A DNA stretch of 64,000 nt from Actinoplanes sichuanensis. GTDB taxonomy: Bacteria; Actinomycetota; Actinomycetes; Mycobacteriales; Micromonosporaceae. The translations under genes were made by a program, and so were the position numbers. Location: contig NZ_AP028461.1 in the NCBI RefSeq assembly GCF_033097365.1, positions 9,823,501 to 9,887,500 of the forward strand. The letters run 5' to 3'. Each line of letters opens with the position of its first letter. Position 1 is the first letter of the stretch. The notes beneath the pieces are model-generated. The model worked only from the letters and a program-made list of their open reading frames with translations, was not told the origin of the DNA and made no database searches. Shown here in pieces: positions 18,051 to 28,888 of this stretch.

Positions 18051-19133
18051 TCAGCGCTCGCAGTTGGTCAGCACGTCGTTCGTCGCCCGCTCGCAGAGGT
18101 CGCCGTCGGTGCCGTTGGCGCCGCCGTCCAGGCGGTCCGAAGCCGTGCCGTCCGGCCCACCGGAGAGACCGTCGTCACCGGCGCCGCCCCACAGCCGGTC
18201 CCGGCCCTCATTACCGATCAGGGCGTCGTTACCGCCTCCGCCGACCAGGACGTCGTCGCCCCGCGACCCGTACAGGACGTTACGAGCGCTGTTGCCGGCC
18301 AGCCAGTCGTTGCCGTCACCGCCCTGAAGGTTCTCCACGTCGGTACTGATCGTGTCGCCTTCGCCGCGGCCGCCGTCGTCACCCTTGACGCCGTCGTTGT
18401 CCGCGGCCACCGCACGTTCACGGGCGATGTAGACGACCTCGTCCTCGTCCGGGCCGCCGACGAACAGGTCGGCGTCGGGCAGGTCCGGGTCGTACGTCTG
18501 CCAGAACTTGTCGGCTCCGGCGCCGCCGTACTCACGGTCGTTGCCGTCCATGCCGAACAGGCTGTCGTGGCCGTTGCCGCCGGCCAGGGCGTCGTTGCCG
18601 CGGTCCCCGGAGAGGTTGTCGTCGCCGTCGCCGCCCCACAGCCGGTCGTTGCCCTCGTCACCGTTGAGGTAGTCCCGGCCACCGTTGCCGAACAGCTGGT
18701 CCGCGCCGGTGTCGCCGTAGAGCAGGTCGGCGCCCGGACCGCCGTAGATCTTGTCGTTGCCGGTGCCGCCGTTGGCCGTCATACCCAGGCCGGTGCGGTT
18801 GACGACGGTGTCGTTGCGGTCGTAGGTGTAGACGCGGACCCGGGTGGGCGGCTTGGCGGTCGTACACCTGACTTTGGTCTTGTCGCCCTTGACCGCTTTG
18901 CAGCCCTTACCCGCGGTGATCGCGACCCGGTCGTCGATGGTGATCGTGTTGCCGGAGCGGGTCAGCAGGACCGAGTTCTGCTTGCCGGCGGCCGCCTTGT
19001 ACTGCACCTTCGTGCCGTCCACGACCGAGGCGACCCGGGTCGTGGCGGCATCCGCCGGCGAGGCGATCATCGTGGTCGAGACTGCGGTGAGCAGAGTGAG
19101 CGCGGCATGGCGCCGCCAGTGTGGACGTGACAC
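18051..19133 (-). CDS. Secreted calcium-binding RTX-repeat protein 2
   Basis: The 360-residue product shares with RTX protein 1 the signal peptide (ALTLLTAVSTTMIASPADAA), the N-terminal domain (DDRVAITAGKGCKAVKGDKT) and the block of GGxGxDxL repeats, for example GGDGDDNLSGD and GGNGHDSLFGMD. One DNDGVKGDDGGRGEGD insert also matches. GTG 19133 is chosen because it places the signal peptide at the start and has AGGATG upstream; the frame continues further but would run into the small gene at 19169. It directly precedes the GH20 gene. Function beyond calcium binding is unknown. Confidence 0.88.
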   Translation of the reverse strand: MSRPHWRRHAALTLLTAVSTTMIASPADAATTRVASVVDGTKVQYKAAAGKQNSVLLTRSGNTITIDDRVAITAGKGCKAVKGDKTKVRCTTAKPPTRVRVYTYDRNDTVVNRTGLGMTANGGTGNDKIYGGPGADLLYGDTGADQLFGNGGRDYLNGDEGNDRLWGGDGDDNLSGDRGNDALAGGNGHDSLFGMDGNDREYGGAGADKFWQTYDPDLPDADLFVGGPDEDEVVYIARERAVAADNDGVKGDDGGRGEGDTISTDVENLQGGDGNDWLAGNSARNVLYGSRGDDVLVGGGGNDALIGNEGRDRLWGGAGDDGLSGGPDGTASDRLDGGANGTDGDLCERATNDVLTNCER

Positions 19134-19168
19134 CGGCTCATCCTGCGACGGATCTCGACGGCGATCAA

Positions 19169-19417
19169 TCAGCCGTCCGGGCGGTGGAGGAGGCCGACGG
19201 CGATCGCGTGGACGGCGTCCACATCGGCCGGATCGGTCAGTCTCGCCCGGCCGCCGGTCACCGCATACCACTCCTCGGCGTCCTTGTACTGCACGGACAG
19301 CACCGCCTCGCCCGCCTCGGAGAGCTCGGTACGCAGTGTGAGGTCGCCGGTGACGACGCCGACCTCGTCGGTCATCACGCCGCCCGGTCCCGGCACGATG
19401 TCGGTGGTCTTGCTCAT
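19169..19417 (-). CDS. Small conserved-looking protein of unknown function
   Basis: An 82-residue soluble acidic protein with no signal peptide or transmembrane helix. I do not recognise the family. The sequence reads as a compact alpha/beta domain (LTLRTELSEAGEAVLSVQYK, then EEWYAVTGGRARL). Its ATG overlaps the stop of the HNH lipoprotein gene (TGATG), which supports it being real and translationally coupled. It lies 35 bases before RTX protein 2. Confidence 0.75.
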   Translation of the reverse strand: MSKTTDIVPGPGGVMTDEVGVVTGDLTLRTELSEAGEAVLSVQYKDAEEWYAVTGGRARLTDPADVDAVHAIAVGLLHRPDG

Positions 19418-20055
19418 CAGCAGGTCCCCAGCATGTCGGTGAGGGCTTCCTTCTCCTTCTGCGTGACAGTCAGTTTCCAGTAGCTCTTCACCTCAATCCA
19501 GTCCTTGGCATACGTGCACCAGGCGTCCTTCGCCGGCGGCTTCCAGGTGGACGGGTCCTGGTCACCCTTCGACCGGTTCGACGAGGCGGACACGGCGAAC
19601 AGCTGCGGCCGGTCCAGGTCGTTGGCGAAGTCACCGCGCTTGTCGTTTGTCCACTTGTCGGCGCCGGAACGCCAGGCCGCGGCGAGCGGAACCATGTGGT
19701 CGATGTCGACCTGGGTGGGCGTGTCGATCTTCTTGCCGTCGTACCAGCTGTCCCAGCTGCCGGCGACGACGTTGCAGCCGGAGAACTTGACCTTGTCGCC
19801 GTCGCGTTTGAGCACGGTGTCACGGACATCGCAGTTCTCCCCGGCGTCTCGCCAGTGCGGGAACTTCTCCCGGCTGTAGCCCTTCATCGAACCGGCCACG
19901 GCCACGGTCAGGGTGTCGAGAGCGGACGTCGAGGAGCCGCCGCCGGCGCTCGGCGGGTTGACCGGACCACCGGGGTCGCCGGCGGAGGTCACCTCACAGC
20001 CGGAGGCGACGACGAGAGTCATGAACAGTGCGAGAACTGAGCTACGTGGGGCCAC
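19417..20055 (-). CDS. HNH-family (DUF1524-like) nuclease lipoprotein
   Basis: The 212-residue product has a lipobox (LVVASG-C at residue 19), so it should be exported and membrane-anchored. The mature part matches the secreted GmrSD/DUF1524-type HNH family: a metal-binding VDIDHMVPLAAAW segment (HNH histidine in DHM), then NDLDRPQLFAVSASSNRSKG and KDAWCTYAKDW. Four cysteines may form disulphides. Extracellular DNA degradation is the likely activity, but family members are poorly characterised. It follows leuA on the same strand after 37 bases and is coupled to the small downstream gene. Confidence 0.85.
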   Translation of the reverse strand: MAPRSSVLALFMTLVVASGCEVTSAGDPGGPVNPPSAGGGSSTSALDTLTVAVAGSMKGYSREKFPHWRDAGENCDVRDTVLKRDGDKVKFSGCNVVAGSWDSWYDGKKIDTPTQVDIDHMVPLAAAWRSGADKWTNDKRGDFANDLDRPQLFAVSASSNRSKGDQDPSTWKPPAKDAWCTYAKDWIEVKSYWKLTVTQKEKEALTDMLGTC

Positions 20056-20092
20056 GTAACTCAGTCTCGTACCGGATCTTGCAGTGCGCCAA

Positions 20093-21831
<1,739 letters not shown>

Positions 21832-21858
21832 AAGAGAAAGACGAGCAGGCGGCGCGCG

Positions 21859-21933
21859 TCACCTCCGCGACGAGGTGCCGGCCTGGGATGGGGCCTCGTC
21901 GCGGCAGCGAAGGAGAAGGGTCACCTGCCACAT
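21859..21933 (-). CDS. Probable leucine leader peptide of leuA
   Basis: A 24-codon frame, MWQVTLLLRCRDEAPSQAG and on to TSSRR, carries three consecutive leucine codons (CTT CTC CTT) and ends 44 bases before the leuA ATG. Leucine runs in a short frame just upstream of leuA are the hallmark of ribosome-mediated attenuation, which has been described for leucine genes in actinobacteria. No strong ribosome site precedes the ATG, so it may be translated from a nearly leaderless mRNA. Recognition rests on the codons, position and overlapping stem-loop, not on homology. Confidence 0.65.
   Translation of the reverse strand: MWQVTLLLRCRDEAPSQAGTSSRR
21865..21904 (-). promoter_or_regulatory. Attenuator-like stem-loop in the leuA leader
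   Basis: A perfect 11-base stem (21865-21875 with 21894-21904) encloses an 18-base loop inside the leader peptide frame. On the mRNA its 5' arm starts a few bases after the three leucine codons. A ribosome waiting there for leucyl-tRNA would cover that arm and open the stem. Confidence 0.65.
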
Positions 21934-21998
21934 GTCGCAAGCCACGTTACGTCATCGAAATCGGATCAGCTAACCGAACGCCCGGATCGTGGGAAGCG

Positions 21999-22766
21999 TC
22001 AGGACGGGGCCACCAGACTCGGCTCCGGCTGCGCGGGCGGTGCGTTCTGCCCCATCGGCTCGCCCGCCACCTCCGGGCCGGGCAGCTGCAGCGACTTCGG
22101 CCCGGCCGCCGAGCGGACCAGCTTGAGCAGGCCGAAATCGACCCGCGCGCCGGTCAGCAGGCCGTCCGCGGAATAGCAGTAGATGCCGACGTCGACCGGC
22201 TGATCCAGCGCCGCGGTCACCGAGTCGACCGCGTAGCAGGAACCCTCCACGCCGGCCAGTCGCTGCACGGGGGAGACCGCCAGCGGGGCCTTGCGATCGG
22301 TGAAGACCGGCAGCCACTGCCGGAACAGGCGCTGGACACGCGGGTCGTACCGGCGGGGGACCTTGTCGCCCTTCTCGGCCACCCGGATGCACGTCGGGCT
22401 GACCGGCGTGGTCGGCGTGTTCAGCGTGCACTGGTAGAGACCGGCCGGCACCTTGATGACGGTGACGCCCGCGGTGCCGCCGAGCGCTCCCCCCGGGATA
22501 TCCACCCGCCACGTGCCGTCGTCGGCGACCGCGGCCACGATCTCCCGGCTCGATCCACCCGACTCCAGGGTGTAGAGCGCGGCGTACCGGCGGTCCAGGG
22601 CGAGCGCGGCCAGGCCGGCGAACGCGCTCCGGGCCTCGGGCGCCTCGGCGGCGGACGCCGAGGCGGAGGGCGAGGCGGGAGCGGGCTCCGGCGTGGCGTC
22701 GCTGACACCGCAACCGGCCAGGCCGGCCGTCAGCAGCGCGACGGGCAACGCGGAGGGAAGGCGCAT
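21999..22766 (-). CDS. Putative lipoprotein of unknown function
   Basis: The 255-residue product starts MRLPSALPVALLTAGLAGC, with a clear lipobox at LAG-C, followed by an Ala/Ser/Pro-rich linker and a folded domain of about 200 residues. It contains four further cysteines (CTLNTPTTPVSPTC, then GSCYAVDS and GIYCYSADG) that could form two disulphides. I do not recognise the family; it resembles small actinobacterial surface lipoproteins. The start is set at the ATG giving a normal lipoprotein signal; the frame stays open upstream across the divergent ask promoter. It is divergent from ask. Confidence 0.8.
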   Translation of the reverse strand: MRLPSALPVALLTAGLAGCGVSDATPEPAPASPSASASAAEAPEARSAFAGLAALALDRRYAALYTLESGGSSREIVAAVADDGTWRVDIPGGALGGTAGVTVIKVPAGLYQCTLNTPTTPVSPTCIRVAEKGDKVPRRYDPRVQRLFRQWLPVFTDRKAPLAVSPVQRLAGVEGSCYAVDSVTAALDQPVDVGIYCYSADGLLTGARVDFGLLKLVRSAAGPKSLQLPGPEVAGEPMGQNAPPAQPEPSLVAPS

Positions 22767-22953
22767 CGCGACATTCTCGCCCCACTCGGCGCGTCGCCCG
22801 CGACACGCAAGCCTGTGAGTCACCGGCGTGTCGCGCGTGCCGGCACCCGGAATCTGGGATCGCGTGTCGAGGCCGTGCCGATGCGCGGCTAGTGTGGTGG
22901 CGACTGCCCTGACCGGCGTCGTTGTTCCGTATCGCCGAAGGAATGGTTTCGCC

Positions 22954-24219
22954 GTGGCTCTAGTGGTGCAGAAGTACGGTGGTTCGTCGGTAGCGAACGC
23001 TGAGCGCATCAAGCGGGTGGCCGAGCGCATCGTCGCCGCCCGGAAAGCCGGTGACGACGTCGTGGTCGTCGTCTCGGCGATGGGCGACACCACCGATGAG
23101 CTGCTCGATCTGGCCAACCAGGTGAGCCCGCTGCCACCCGGCCGTGAGCTCGACATGCTGCTCACCGCGGGCGAGCGGATCTCGATGGCGCTGCTCGCCA
23201 TGGCGATCCACAACCTGGGCTATGAGGCGCGGTCGTACACCGGCTCCCAGGCCGGCGTGCTCACCACGTCGGTGCACGGCAAGGCCCGGATCATCGACGT
23301 CACCCCCGGCCGCCTGCGGACCGCGCTGGACGAGGGCGCCATCGCCATCGTCGCCGGCTTCCAGGGCGTGTCGCAGGACACCAAGGACATCACGACGCTC
23401 GGCCGCGGCGGCTCGGACACCACGGCGGTCGCCCTGGCCGCCGCGCTGCACGCGGACGTCTGCGAGATCTACACCGATGTGGACGGCGTCTTCACCGCGG
23501 ACCCGCGGATCGTGCCCGACGCCAAGCACATCAAGAAGATCACGTATGAGGAGATGCTCGACCTCGCCGCCGGCGGGGCGAAGGTGCTGATGTTGCGATG
23601 CGTGGAGTATGCGCGGCGGTTCAACGTGCCGATCCACGTACGCTCGTCGTACTCGAACAAAGAAGGCACGCTGGTAACCGGCTCGATGGAGGACCCTGAC
23701 GTGGAGAACGCACTGATCACCGGGGTCGCGCACGAGCGCAGCGATGCCAAGATCACGATCGTCGGTGTGCCCGACGAGCCCGGCGCGGCCGGCCGCATCT
23801 TCGAGACCGTCGCCAAGGCCGAGATCAACATCGACATGATCGTGCAGAACGTGTCGACCGAGGGCACCGGCCGCACCGACATCTCGTTCACGCTGCCGAA
23901 GGCCGACGGCCAGACCGCGATGAACGCGCTCGACAAGATCAAGGACCAGGTCAAGTTCAAGAGCCTGCTCTTCGACGACCACATCGGCAAGGTCTCCCTG
24001 GTCGGCGCGGGCATGCGCTCGCACCCGGGGGTCGCCGCCGAGTTCTTCGCCACCATCGGCGCCGCCGGCGTCAACATCGAGATGATCTCCACCTCGGAGA
24101 TCCGGGTCTCGGTCGTCTGCCGTGACACCGACCTCGACACCGCGGTGCGTGCCGTGCACGCCGCGTTCGAGCTCGGCAGTAACGAGGAAGCCGTCGTCTA
24201 CGGCGGGACCGGCCGGTAA
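22954..24219 (+). CDS. ask: Aspartate kinase
   Basis: Phosphorylates aspartate, the first step towards lysine, threonine, methionine and diaminopimelate. The 421-residue product has the catalytic start [20 protein letters not shown] and the motif [20 protein letters not shown], then two ACT domains (about residues 265-421) for feedback inhibition. In related actinobacteria the regulatory beta subunit is also made from an internal start; ATG 23686 ([19 protein letters not shown]) is a plausible counterpart, but without a strong ribosome site. GTG 22954 matches family N-termini. Asd follows after eight bases, the classic ask-asd operon. Confidence 0.96.
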   Translation: MALVVQKYGGSSVANAERIKRVAERIVAARKAGDDVVVVVSAMGDTTDELLDLANQVSPLPPGRELDMLLTAGERISMALLAMAIHNLGYEARSYTGSQAGVLTTSVHGKARIIDVTPGRLRTALDEGAIAIVAGFQGVSQDTKDITTLGRGGSDTTAVALAAALHADVCEIYTDVDGVFTADPRIVPDAKHIKKITYEEMLDLAAGGAKVLMLRCVEYARRFNVPIHVRSSYSNKEGTLVTGSMEDPDVENALITGVAHERSDAKITIVGVPDEPGAAGRIFETVAKAEINIDMIVQNVSTEGTGRTDISFTLPKADGQTAMNALDKIKDQVKFKSLLFDDHIGKVSLVGAGMRSHPGVAAEFFATIGAAGVNIEMISTSEIRVSVVCRDTDLDTAVRAVHAAFELGSNEEAVVYGGTGR

Positions 24220-24227
24220 CCCGAGCG

Positions 24228-25292
24228 ATGGCGCAGCCCACGCTCGCCGTCGTCGGAGCCACCGGCTCCGTCGGTACCGTCATGCTCGAATTGCTCTCGT
24301 CCCGGCGCAACGTCTGGGGCGAGATCAGGCTGCTCGCCTCGGCCCGGTCCGCCGGAAAGTCGCTGACCTGCCGCGGCGAGCGCCTGGAAGTCCGCGAGCT
24401 GACCGCCGAGTCCTTCGACGGCGTCGACGTGGCGATGTTCGACGTCCCCGACGCGGTTTCCGAGCAGTGGGCGCCGACCGCGGTCGCCCGCGGTGCGGTC
24501 GTCGTCGACAACTCGTCGGCCTTCCGGATGCGTCCCGACGTGCCCCTGGTGGTGCCCGAGGTCAACCGTGAGGACGCCGCACACCGCCCGGCCGGCATCG
24601 TGTCGAGCGCCAACTGCACGGTCGCCGCCATGATCATCGCGGTCGCGCCCCTGCACTACGAGTACGGCCTGCGCGAACTCGTCCTGGCCTCCTACCAGTC
24701 CGCGTCGGGTGCCGGCCAGATCGGCGTCGACACCCTGCACGACCAGCTGACCAAGGTGGCCGGCGACCGCCTGCTCGGTTCCCGCCCCGGCAACGTGCGC
24801 CAGGCCGTCGGCGACGACCTCGGCCCGTTCCCGGCCCCGCTCGCGCTCAACGTGGTCCCGTGGTCCGGTGACCAGGCCGACAACGGCTGGTCCTCGGAGG
24901 AGCTGAAACTCCGCAACGAGTCCCGCAAGATCCTCGGCCTGGCGGCCCTCAAGGTCTCCGCCACCTGCGTCCGCGTCCCGGTCGTCACCGGCCACTCGGT
25001 AGCCGTCCACGCCGTCTTCGCCTCCGAGGTGACCGCCGCCGGAGCCCGCCAGGTCCTCCGCAACGCCCCAGGCGTGATCCTCGTCGACGACCCGGAGGCC
25101 GGCGAGTTCCCGATGCCCATCGACGCCGTCGGCACCGACCCGTCCTGGGTCGGCCGGATCCGCCGAGCCATGGACGACCCACGGGCGTTGTCGCTCTTCA
25201 TCACGGGCGACAACATGCGCAAGGGCGCGGCCCTCAACACGGTCCAGATCGCCGAGCTGCTCGCCGCCGAAATCGCCAAACGCAACCCCTGA
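24228..25292 (+). CDS. asd: Aspartate-semialdehyde dehydrogenase
   Basis: Reduces aspartyl phosphate, made by the preceding kinase, to aspartate semialdehyde using NADPH. The 354-residue product has the nucleotide-binding start LAVVGATGSVGTVMLELL, the catalytic cysteine in SSANCT near residue 127, and the active-site histidine region RVPVVTGHSVAVH. It is full length and co-transcribed with ask. This step feeds both amino-acid synthesis and diaminopimelate for the cell wall. Confidence 0.96.
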   Translation: MAQPTLAVVGATGSVGTVMLELLSSRRNVWGEIRLLASARSAGKSLTCRGERLEVRELTAESFDGVDVAMFDVPDAVSEQWAPTAVARGAVVVDNSSAFRMRPDVPLVVPEVNREDAAHRPAGIVSSANCTVAAMIIAVAPLHYEYGLRELVLASYQSASGAGQIGVDTLHDQLTKVAGDRLLGSRPGNVRQAVGDDLGPFPAPLALNVVPWSGDQADNGWSSEELKLRNESRKILGLAALKVSATCVRVPVVTGHSVAVHAVFASEVTAAGARQVLRNAPGVILVDDPEAGEFPMPIDAVGTDPSWVGRIRRAMDDPRALSLFITGDNMRKGAALNTVQIAELLAAEIAKRNP

Positions 25293-25761
25293 CCGCCGCC
25301 TCCGACAGTCGATCTCCCGGTGGGCGGGCCGTTCCGCTTTGCCACGCCCATCTGGTACGGGTCGGCCCGTCCCGTCGAACCACGCCGTCCCCGAGCTACC
25401 GCGCGACGTTCCCGGTGGTTCGGACCGCAGCGCGCCCGCCGGGCTGAGGCCGTTGGTCACCGTCCGGCCCTCACCCGGTCGCCGATACTCCAACTGGTCG
25501 TCAGCGCTGTTGCGCGACGCCCGAGACCGCTCTGGTGTCCAGTCGCTTTCGGGTGGCTGGTTCTCAGGGCTGTTTCGGGGGTCCGAGACCGCTCTGAGGA
25601 CCAGCCGGTGACCACCGCATCAGCCCGGCGGTCGAGGTTCGGCCCGGACCACCGCCGACGTCGCGCGGGAGTCCGGGGCTGGGAACGTTCGGTGGGGCGA
25701 TCCGACCCGTACCGCATCGGCGTGGTGATGCGGGAGGGATCGCCGACTGGGCCGTGAAGGG
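25293..25761. other. Intergenic region with short repeats
   Basis: No gene is supported in these 469 bases; open frames of up to 145 codons show no recognisable domain. A 14-base direct repeat CCGAGACCGCTCTG lies at 25521-25534 and 25583-25596. It separates the convergent asd and pyrE genes. Confidence 0.55.
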
Positions 25762-26289
25762 TCAGGCGGCGGCGTCGAGCTCGGCGCGGGTCAGCAGGGC
25801 TCGCAGGGTGATGCCCTCGGCGGCGAGGGCCTGGGCGCCGCCCTCCTGACGGTCGATGACGCAGAGGGCGTGATCCACGTGGGCGCCCAGTTTGCGCAGG
25901 TCGTTGGTGGAGATGACGACCTGGCCACCGGAGGTGACGACGTCCTCGACGATCAGCACGCGACGGCCGGCCACCTCGGCGCCCTCGGCCAGACGGGCGG
26001 TGCCGTACTGCTTGGCCTGCTTGCGGACGAACGCGGTGGGGAGTTTCGCGTGCCGGGCGAGTGCGGTGACCACGGCGATGCCGCCCATCTCCAGGCCGGC
26101 GAGGACCTCGGTGCCCTCCGGGATGAGGACGGCGAGGCGCTCGGCGAGCTGGTCGAGCAGGACCGGGTCGGCCTCGAACTGGTACTTGTCGAAGTATTCG
26201 GTGGCGGTGCGGCCGGAGCGGAGCGTGAACTCGCCGGTGAGGCGGCTCACGCTGCGGACCTGACGGGCGAGGTCGATGGAGTCAGTCAC
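25762..26289 (-). CDS. pyrE: Orotate phosphoribosyltransferase
   Basis: Makes orotidine 5'-phosphate from orotate and PRPP in pyrimidine synthesis. The 175-residue product has the conserved GEFTLRSGRTATEYFDKY start region, the catalytic loop lysines in FVRKQAKQYGTA, and the PRPP-binding motif VLIVEDVVTSGGQ near residues 111-123. The GTG start at 26289 gives the usual actinobacterial length. It stands alone and is convergent with asd, divergent from the next gene. Confidence 0.95.
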   Translation of the reverse strand: MTDSIDLARQVRSVSRLTGEFTLRSGRTATEYFDKYQFEADPVLLDQLAERLAVLIPEGTEVLAGLEMGGIAVVTALARHAKLPTAFVRKQAKQYGTARLAEGAEVAGRRVLIVEDVVTSGGQVVISTNDLRKLGAHVDHALCVIDRQEGGAQALAAEGITLRALLTRAELDAAA

Positions 26290-26465
26290 AAGTTCTCAGC
26301 TTGTCAGGTGGGCTGGGCCACTCGTACGGCACCCCTTGATTCGATCTCGTAAAGGCCTCGAAACGGTCACCCATTGGCGTACTTGATCTCCAGGTCGGCA
26401 CAAACTATGCCTGTTTAGGGTAATTTCCGCCTAATAAGTGGCTTGTGTCCCGGAAGGATAGTTCT

Positions 26466-26735
26466 GTGACGCCCTTCGCGATCCTCTTCCTGCTCGCTCT
26501 CGCCGGATCGTCCTGCTTCGCCCTCGGCCGCGCGCTGGGCCGTGGTGAACGCTACGAACGTGGCTACCGCGAGGGCTTCCGCGACGGCGAGACCGGCTCT
26601 CTGGCCCGCGCCACCCGGCTCATGCAACTCAACGAGCGCCCTTCGATCGCACCCGTCGTAGAGTCGATGATCGGCCCTTATGCGGTGCCGCAGCAGATGG
26701 CCCCACGTACGGTCGGCCCACAGCTGGCTCTCTGA
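26466..26735 (+). CDS. Small single-span membrane protein
   Basis: An 89-residue protein of unknown function. One N-terminal hydrophobic helix (FAILFLLALAGSSCFALG) is followed by a charged Gly/Arg/Glu region (GRGERYERGYREGFRDGETG) and a soluble tail. GTG 26466 is chosen because AAGGA (26454-26458) is seven bases upstream; an in-frame ATG at 26445 lacks such a site. It precedes the SPFH gene by 81 bases on the same strand and might be functionally linked, but that is inference. Confidence 0.75.
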   Translation: MTPFAILFLLALAGSSCFALGRALGRGERYERGYREGFRDGETGSLARATRLMQLNERPSIAPVVESMIGPYAVPQQMAPRTVGPQLAL

Positions 26736-26816
26736 AACGTTGATCACGGTTGATACCATCCGGCCCGGATGACGCGGGCCGAGACCGGCCGGCGGGGAAC
26801 TGTCGGGTAGGTCGGT

Positions 26817-27905
26817 ATGGCGATGTCGGACAAGATACGCGGCGAATTCATCGATATCGTGGAGTGGCTGGACGACAGCCGTGACACGGTCGTGTGGCGC
26901 TTCCCCCGGTACCACAACGAGATCAAGATGAACGCCCGTCTCGTGGTGCGCGAATCACAGGTGGCCGTCTTCGTGAACGAGGGCACCATCGCGGACGCCT
27001 TCGGTCCCGGCACGCACACCCTGCACACTCGGAACCTTCCGGTGCTGTCCACCCTCAAAGGCTGGAAGTACGGATTCGAGTCGCCCTTCAAGGCCGAGGT
27101 GTACTTCGTCAACACTCGGCAGTTCACCGACCTGAAATGGGGAACTCAGAACCCGGTCATCGTCCGGGATCCGGAATTCGGCATGGTCCGGCTGCGCGCC
27201 CACGGGGCATATGCCCTGCGCGTCATCGACCCTCGCCGGTTCCTCACCGAATTGGTGGGCACGGATCCGGAATTCCGTACCGAAGAGGTCTCCGACTATC
27301 TCCAGCAGTTGATCGTCAGCAGGCTGACCACCGCGTTGGCCACCGCCAACGTGTCTCTGCTCGACATGGCAGCTCAACAGGAGGCCATCGGTACCCGACT
27401 CGCCGGGGACCTCGCCGAGCAACTCGCCCCGATGGGCCTGGGGATTCCGGCCGTCATCATCCGGAACATCTCGGCGCCGCCGGAGGTGGAGCAGGCGCTC
27501 GACCGACGTACACAGATGGGCATCATCGGCGACCTGCAGCGATACACCACGTTCCAGACCGCCAACGCCATCGAGGACGCGGCCCGGAACCCGGGGGCGG
27601 CCGGACTGGGCACCGGGCTGGGCGTCGGGATGCTCTTCGGTCAGCGCCTGGGCGGGGCCGTCGACGGGAGCGCCGGTCAGGTGCAGCCGCCGCCGCTACC
27701 GGTGACCCCGCAGTGGTATGTGGGTCTGGACGGAAGCCGGCGGGGCCCGTTCGACCTCGGCACCCTCGGTGTGCAGGTCGGTTCCGGCGCGATCACCCGG
27801 GAATCACTGGTGTGGCGGGCGGGAATGGGCCAGTGGGCACGGGCCGCCGACACACCTGAGCTCGCGCCCCTGTTCGCCGACACGCCACCTCCGCTGCCCC
27901 GATGA
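26817..27905 (+). CDS. SPFH-domain protein with C-terminal GYF-like domain
   Basis: The 362-residue product has an SPFH (band 7/stomatin-like) domain of the 'virion core protein' group over about residues 15-235: RGEFIDIVEWLDDSRDTVVWR, NARLVVRESQVAVFVNEG, and VIIRNISAPPEVEQALDRRT. Proline-rich and glycine-rich linkers lead to a GYF_2-type domain (QWYVGLDGSRRGPFDLGTLG, about residues 300-350) that in other proteins binds proline-rich peptides. There is no N-terminal transmembrane helix. Members may scaffold membrane patches. ATG 26817 or 26823 could be the start. Its stop overlaps the next gene by four bases (ATGA), so the two are probably partners. Confidence 0.85.
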   Translation: MAMSDKIRGEFIDIVEWLDDSRDTVVWRFPRYHNEIKMNARLVVRESQVAVFVNEGTIADAFGPGTHTLHTRNLPVLSTLKGWKYGFESPFKAEVYFVNTRQFTDLKWGTQNPVIVRDPEFGMVRLRAHGAYALRVIDPRRFLTELVGTDPEFRTEEVSDYLQQLIVSRLTTALATANVSLLDMAAQQEAIGTRLAGDLAEQLAPMGLGIPAVIIRNISAPPEVEQALDRRTQMGIIGDLQRYTTFQTANAIEDAARNPGAAGLGTGLGVGMLFGQRLGGAVDGSAGQVQPPPLPVTPQWYVGLDGSRRGPFDLGTLGVQVGSGAITRESLVWRAGMGQWARAADTPELAPLFADTPPPLPR

Positions 27906-28639
27906 CCGCCGTCGCCTCCAGTTGCCCGTCCTGCGGAGCCGGGCTGGAGATCCACCCGGACGCCGGTGTCCTGCGATGCCCGTACTGCCGACGCGAGATC
28001 CCCCTGCAGGCGCCGCCGGGCGTCTTCGGGATGCCGCAGGTCACGATCACCACGAATCGGCTGTTCACCCAGCCGGCGCCGGAGATGATCCGCCGCCAGA
28101 AGCTGATGGCGCTGATCTTCGGGGTGGGCGCGGTCGTTGCGGTGTGCGCCGTCATGATTCCGATCTTCTCGATCGCCACGTCGGGTTCATCCGTGGACGT
28201 GGAGGAGATAGCGGTCGGCGACACCGCACGGGTCGGGGTCTTCGAGGCCACGGTTCGCGGGATCGACTGCACCAGGGAGACGATCACCCAACTCGACGAC
28301 CCGGCCACCACCTACGACGAGTCCTCGAGTACGGAGAAGGCCGCCGGCAAATTCTGTGCGGTCGCCTTCTCGGTGACGAACGTCGGTGAGAAGACGGACA
28401 GCTATCCGACCTACAGCATCGAGGCCACCAGCCCGACCGAGCGTGTTCTCCAGGAGAACGGCATCGCGGAGAACTATCTCACCAACACCAGTTACGTCCT
28501 CAGCGAGCCGATCGACCCGGGGAAGACCGTCGATCACCAGTTGGTCTTCGACGTCCCGGCCGACACGACCCTCGCGTATCTGCAGATCGGTGACGAACTG
28601 TCTGCGGACGCTGTCATCAAGGTGAAGTTCGCCTCGTAG
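27902..28639 (+). CDS. Zinc-ribbon membrane protein with DUF4352-like outer domain
   Basis: The 245-residue product starts with a four-cysteine zinc ribbon ([22 protein letters not shown]), facing the cytoplasm. One transmembrane helix follows ([22 protein letters not shown], about residues 72-94). The external C-terminal part ([16 protein letters not shown], then [20 protein letters not shown]) resembles the Ig-like DUF4352 domain of actinobacterial surface proteins. It overlaps the SPFH gene by four bases. The proline-rich segment near the ribbon might be a partner for the GYF-like domain of the SPFH protein; that is inference. Confidence 0.83.
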   Translation: MTAVASSCPSCGAGLEIHPDAGVLRCPYCRREIPLQAPPGVFGMPQVTITTNRLFTQPAPEMIRRQKLMALIFGVGAVVAVCAVMIPIFSIATSGSSVDVEEIAVGDTARVGVFEATVRGIDCTRETITQLDDPATTYDESSSTEKAAGKFCAVAFSVTNVGEKTDSYPTYSIEATSPTERVLQENGIAENYLTNTSYVLSEPIDPGKTVDHQLVFDVPADTTLAYLQIGDELSADAVIKVKFAS

Positions 28640-28689
28640 CCTGGGCTCGGTCTCCGCGTTTGTGCGGAGCCCGGGCCCGGAAACAGTTC

Positions 28690-28722
28690 AGGGCCGGATC
28701 TCCGTTTCCGGAGACCGGCCCT
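28690..28722. terminator. Terminator between the zinc-ribbon gene and tRNA-Pro
   Basis: Arms 28690-28697 and 28715-28722 pair, continue as 28699-28704 with 28709-28714 after one bulged base, and leave a four-base loop. It sits between convergent transcripts and may serve both. No T tract. Confidence 0.6.
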
Positions 28723-28737
28723 CACCTGCTGCAACTG

Positions 28738-28814
<77 letters not shown>

Positions 28815-28888
28815 CTGCTGCGAGATAAATACTAGCGGAGGCCCTGGGGGCCTCCACAACCGGTATCCCCGAACAGTAAAACCGCAGG

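Noticed and set aside
25320..25757. 145-codon plus-strand open frame between asd and pyrE
   Set aside because: Arg/Pro-rich composition, no ribosome site and no recognisable fold.
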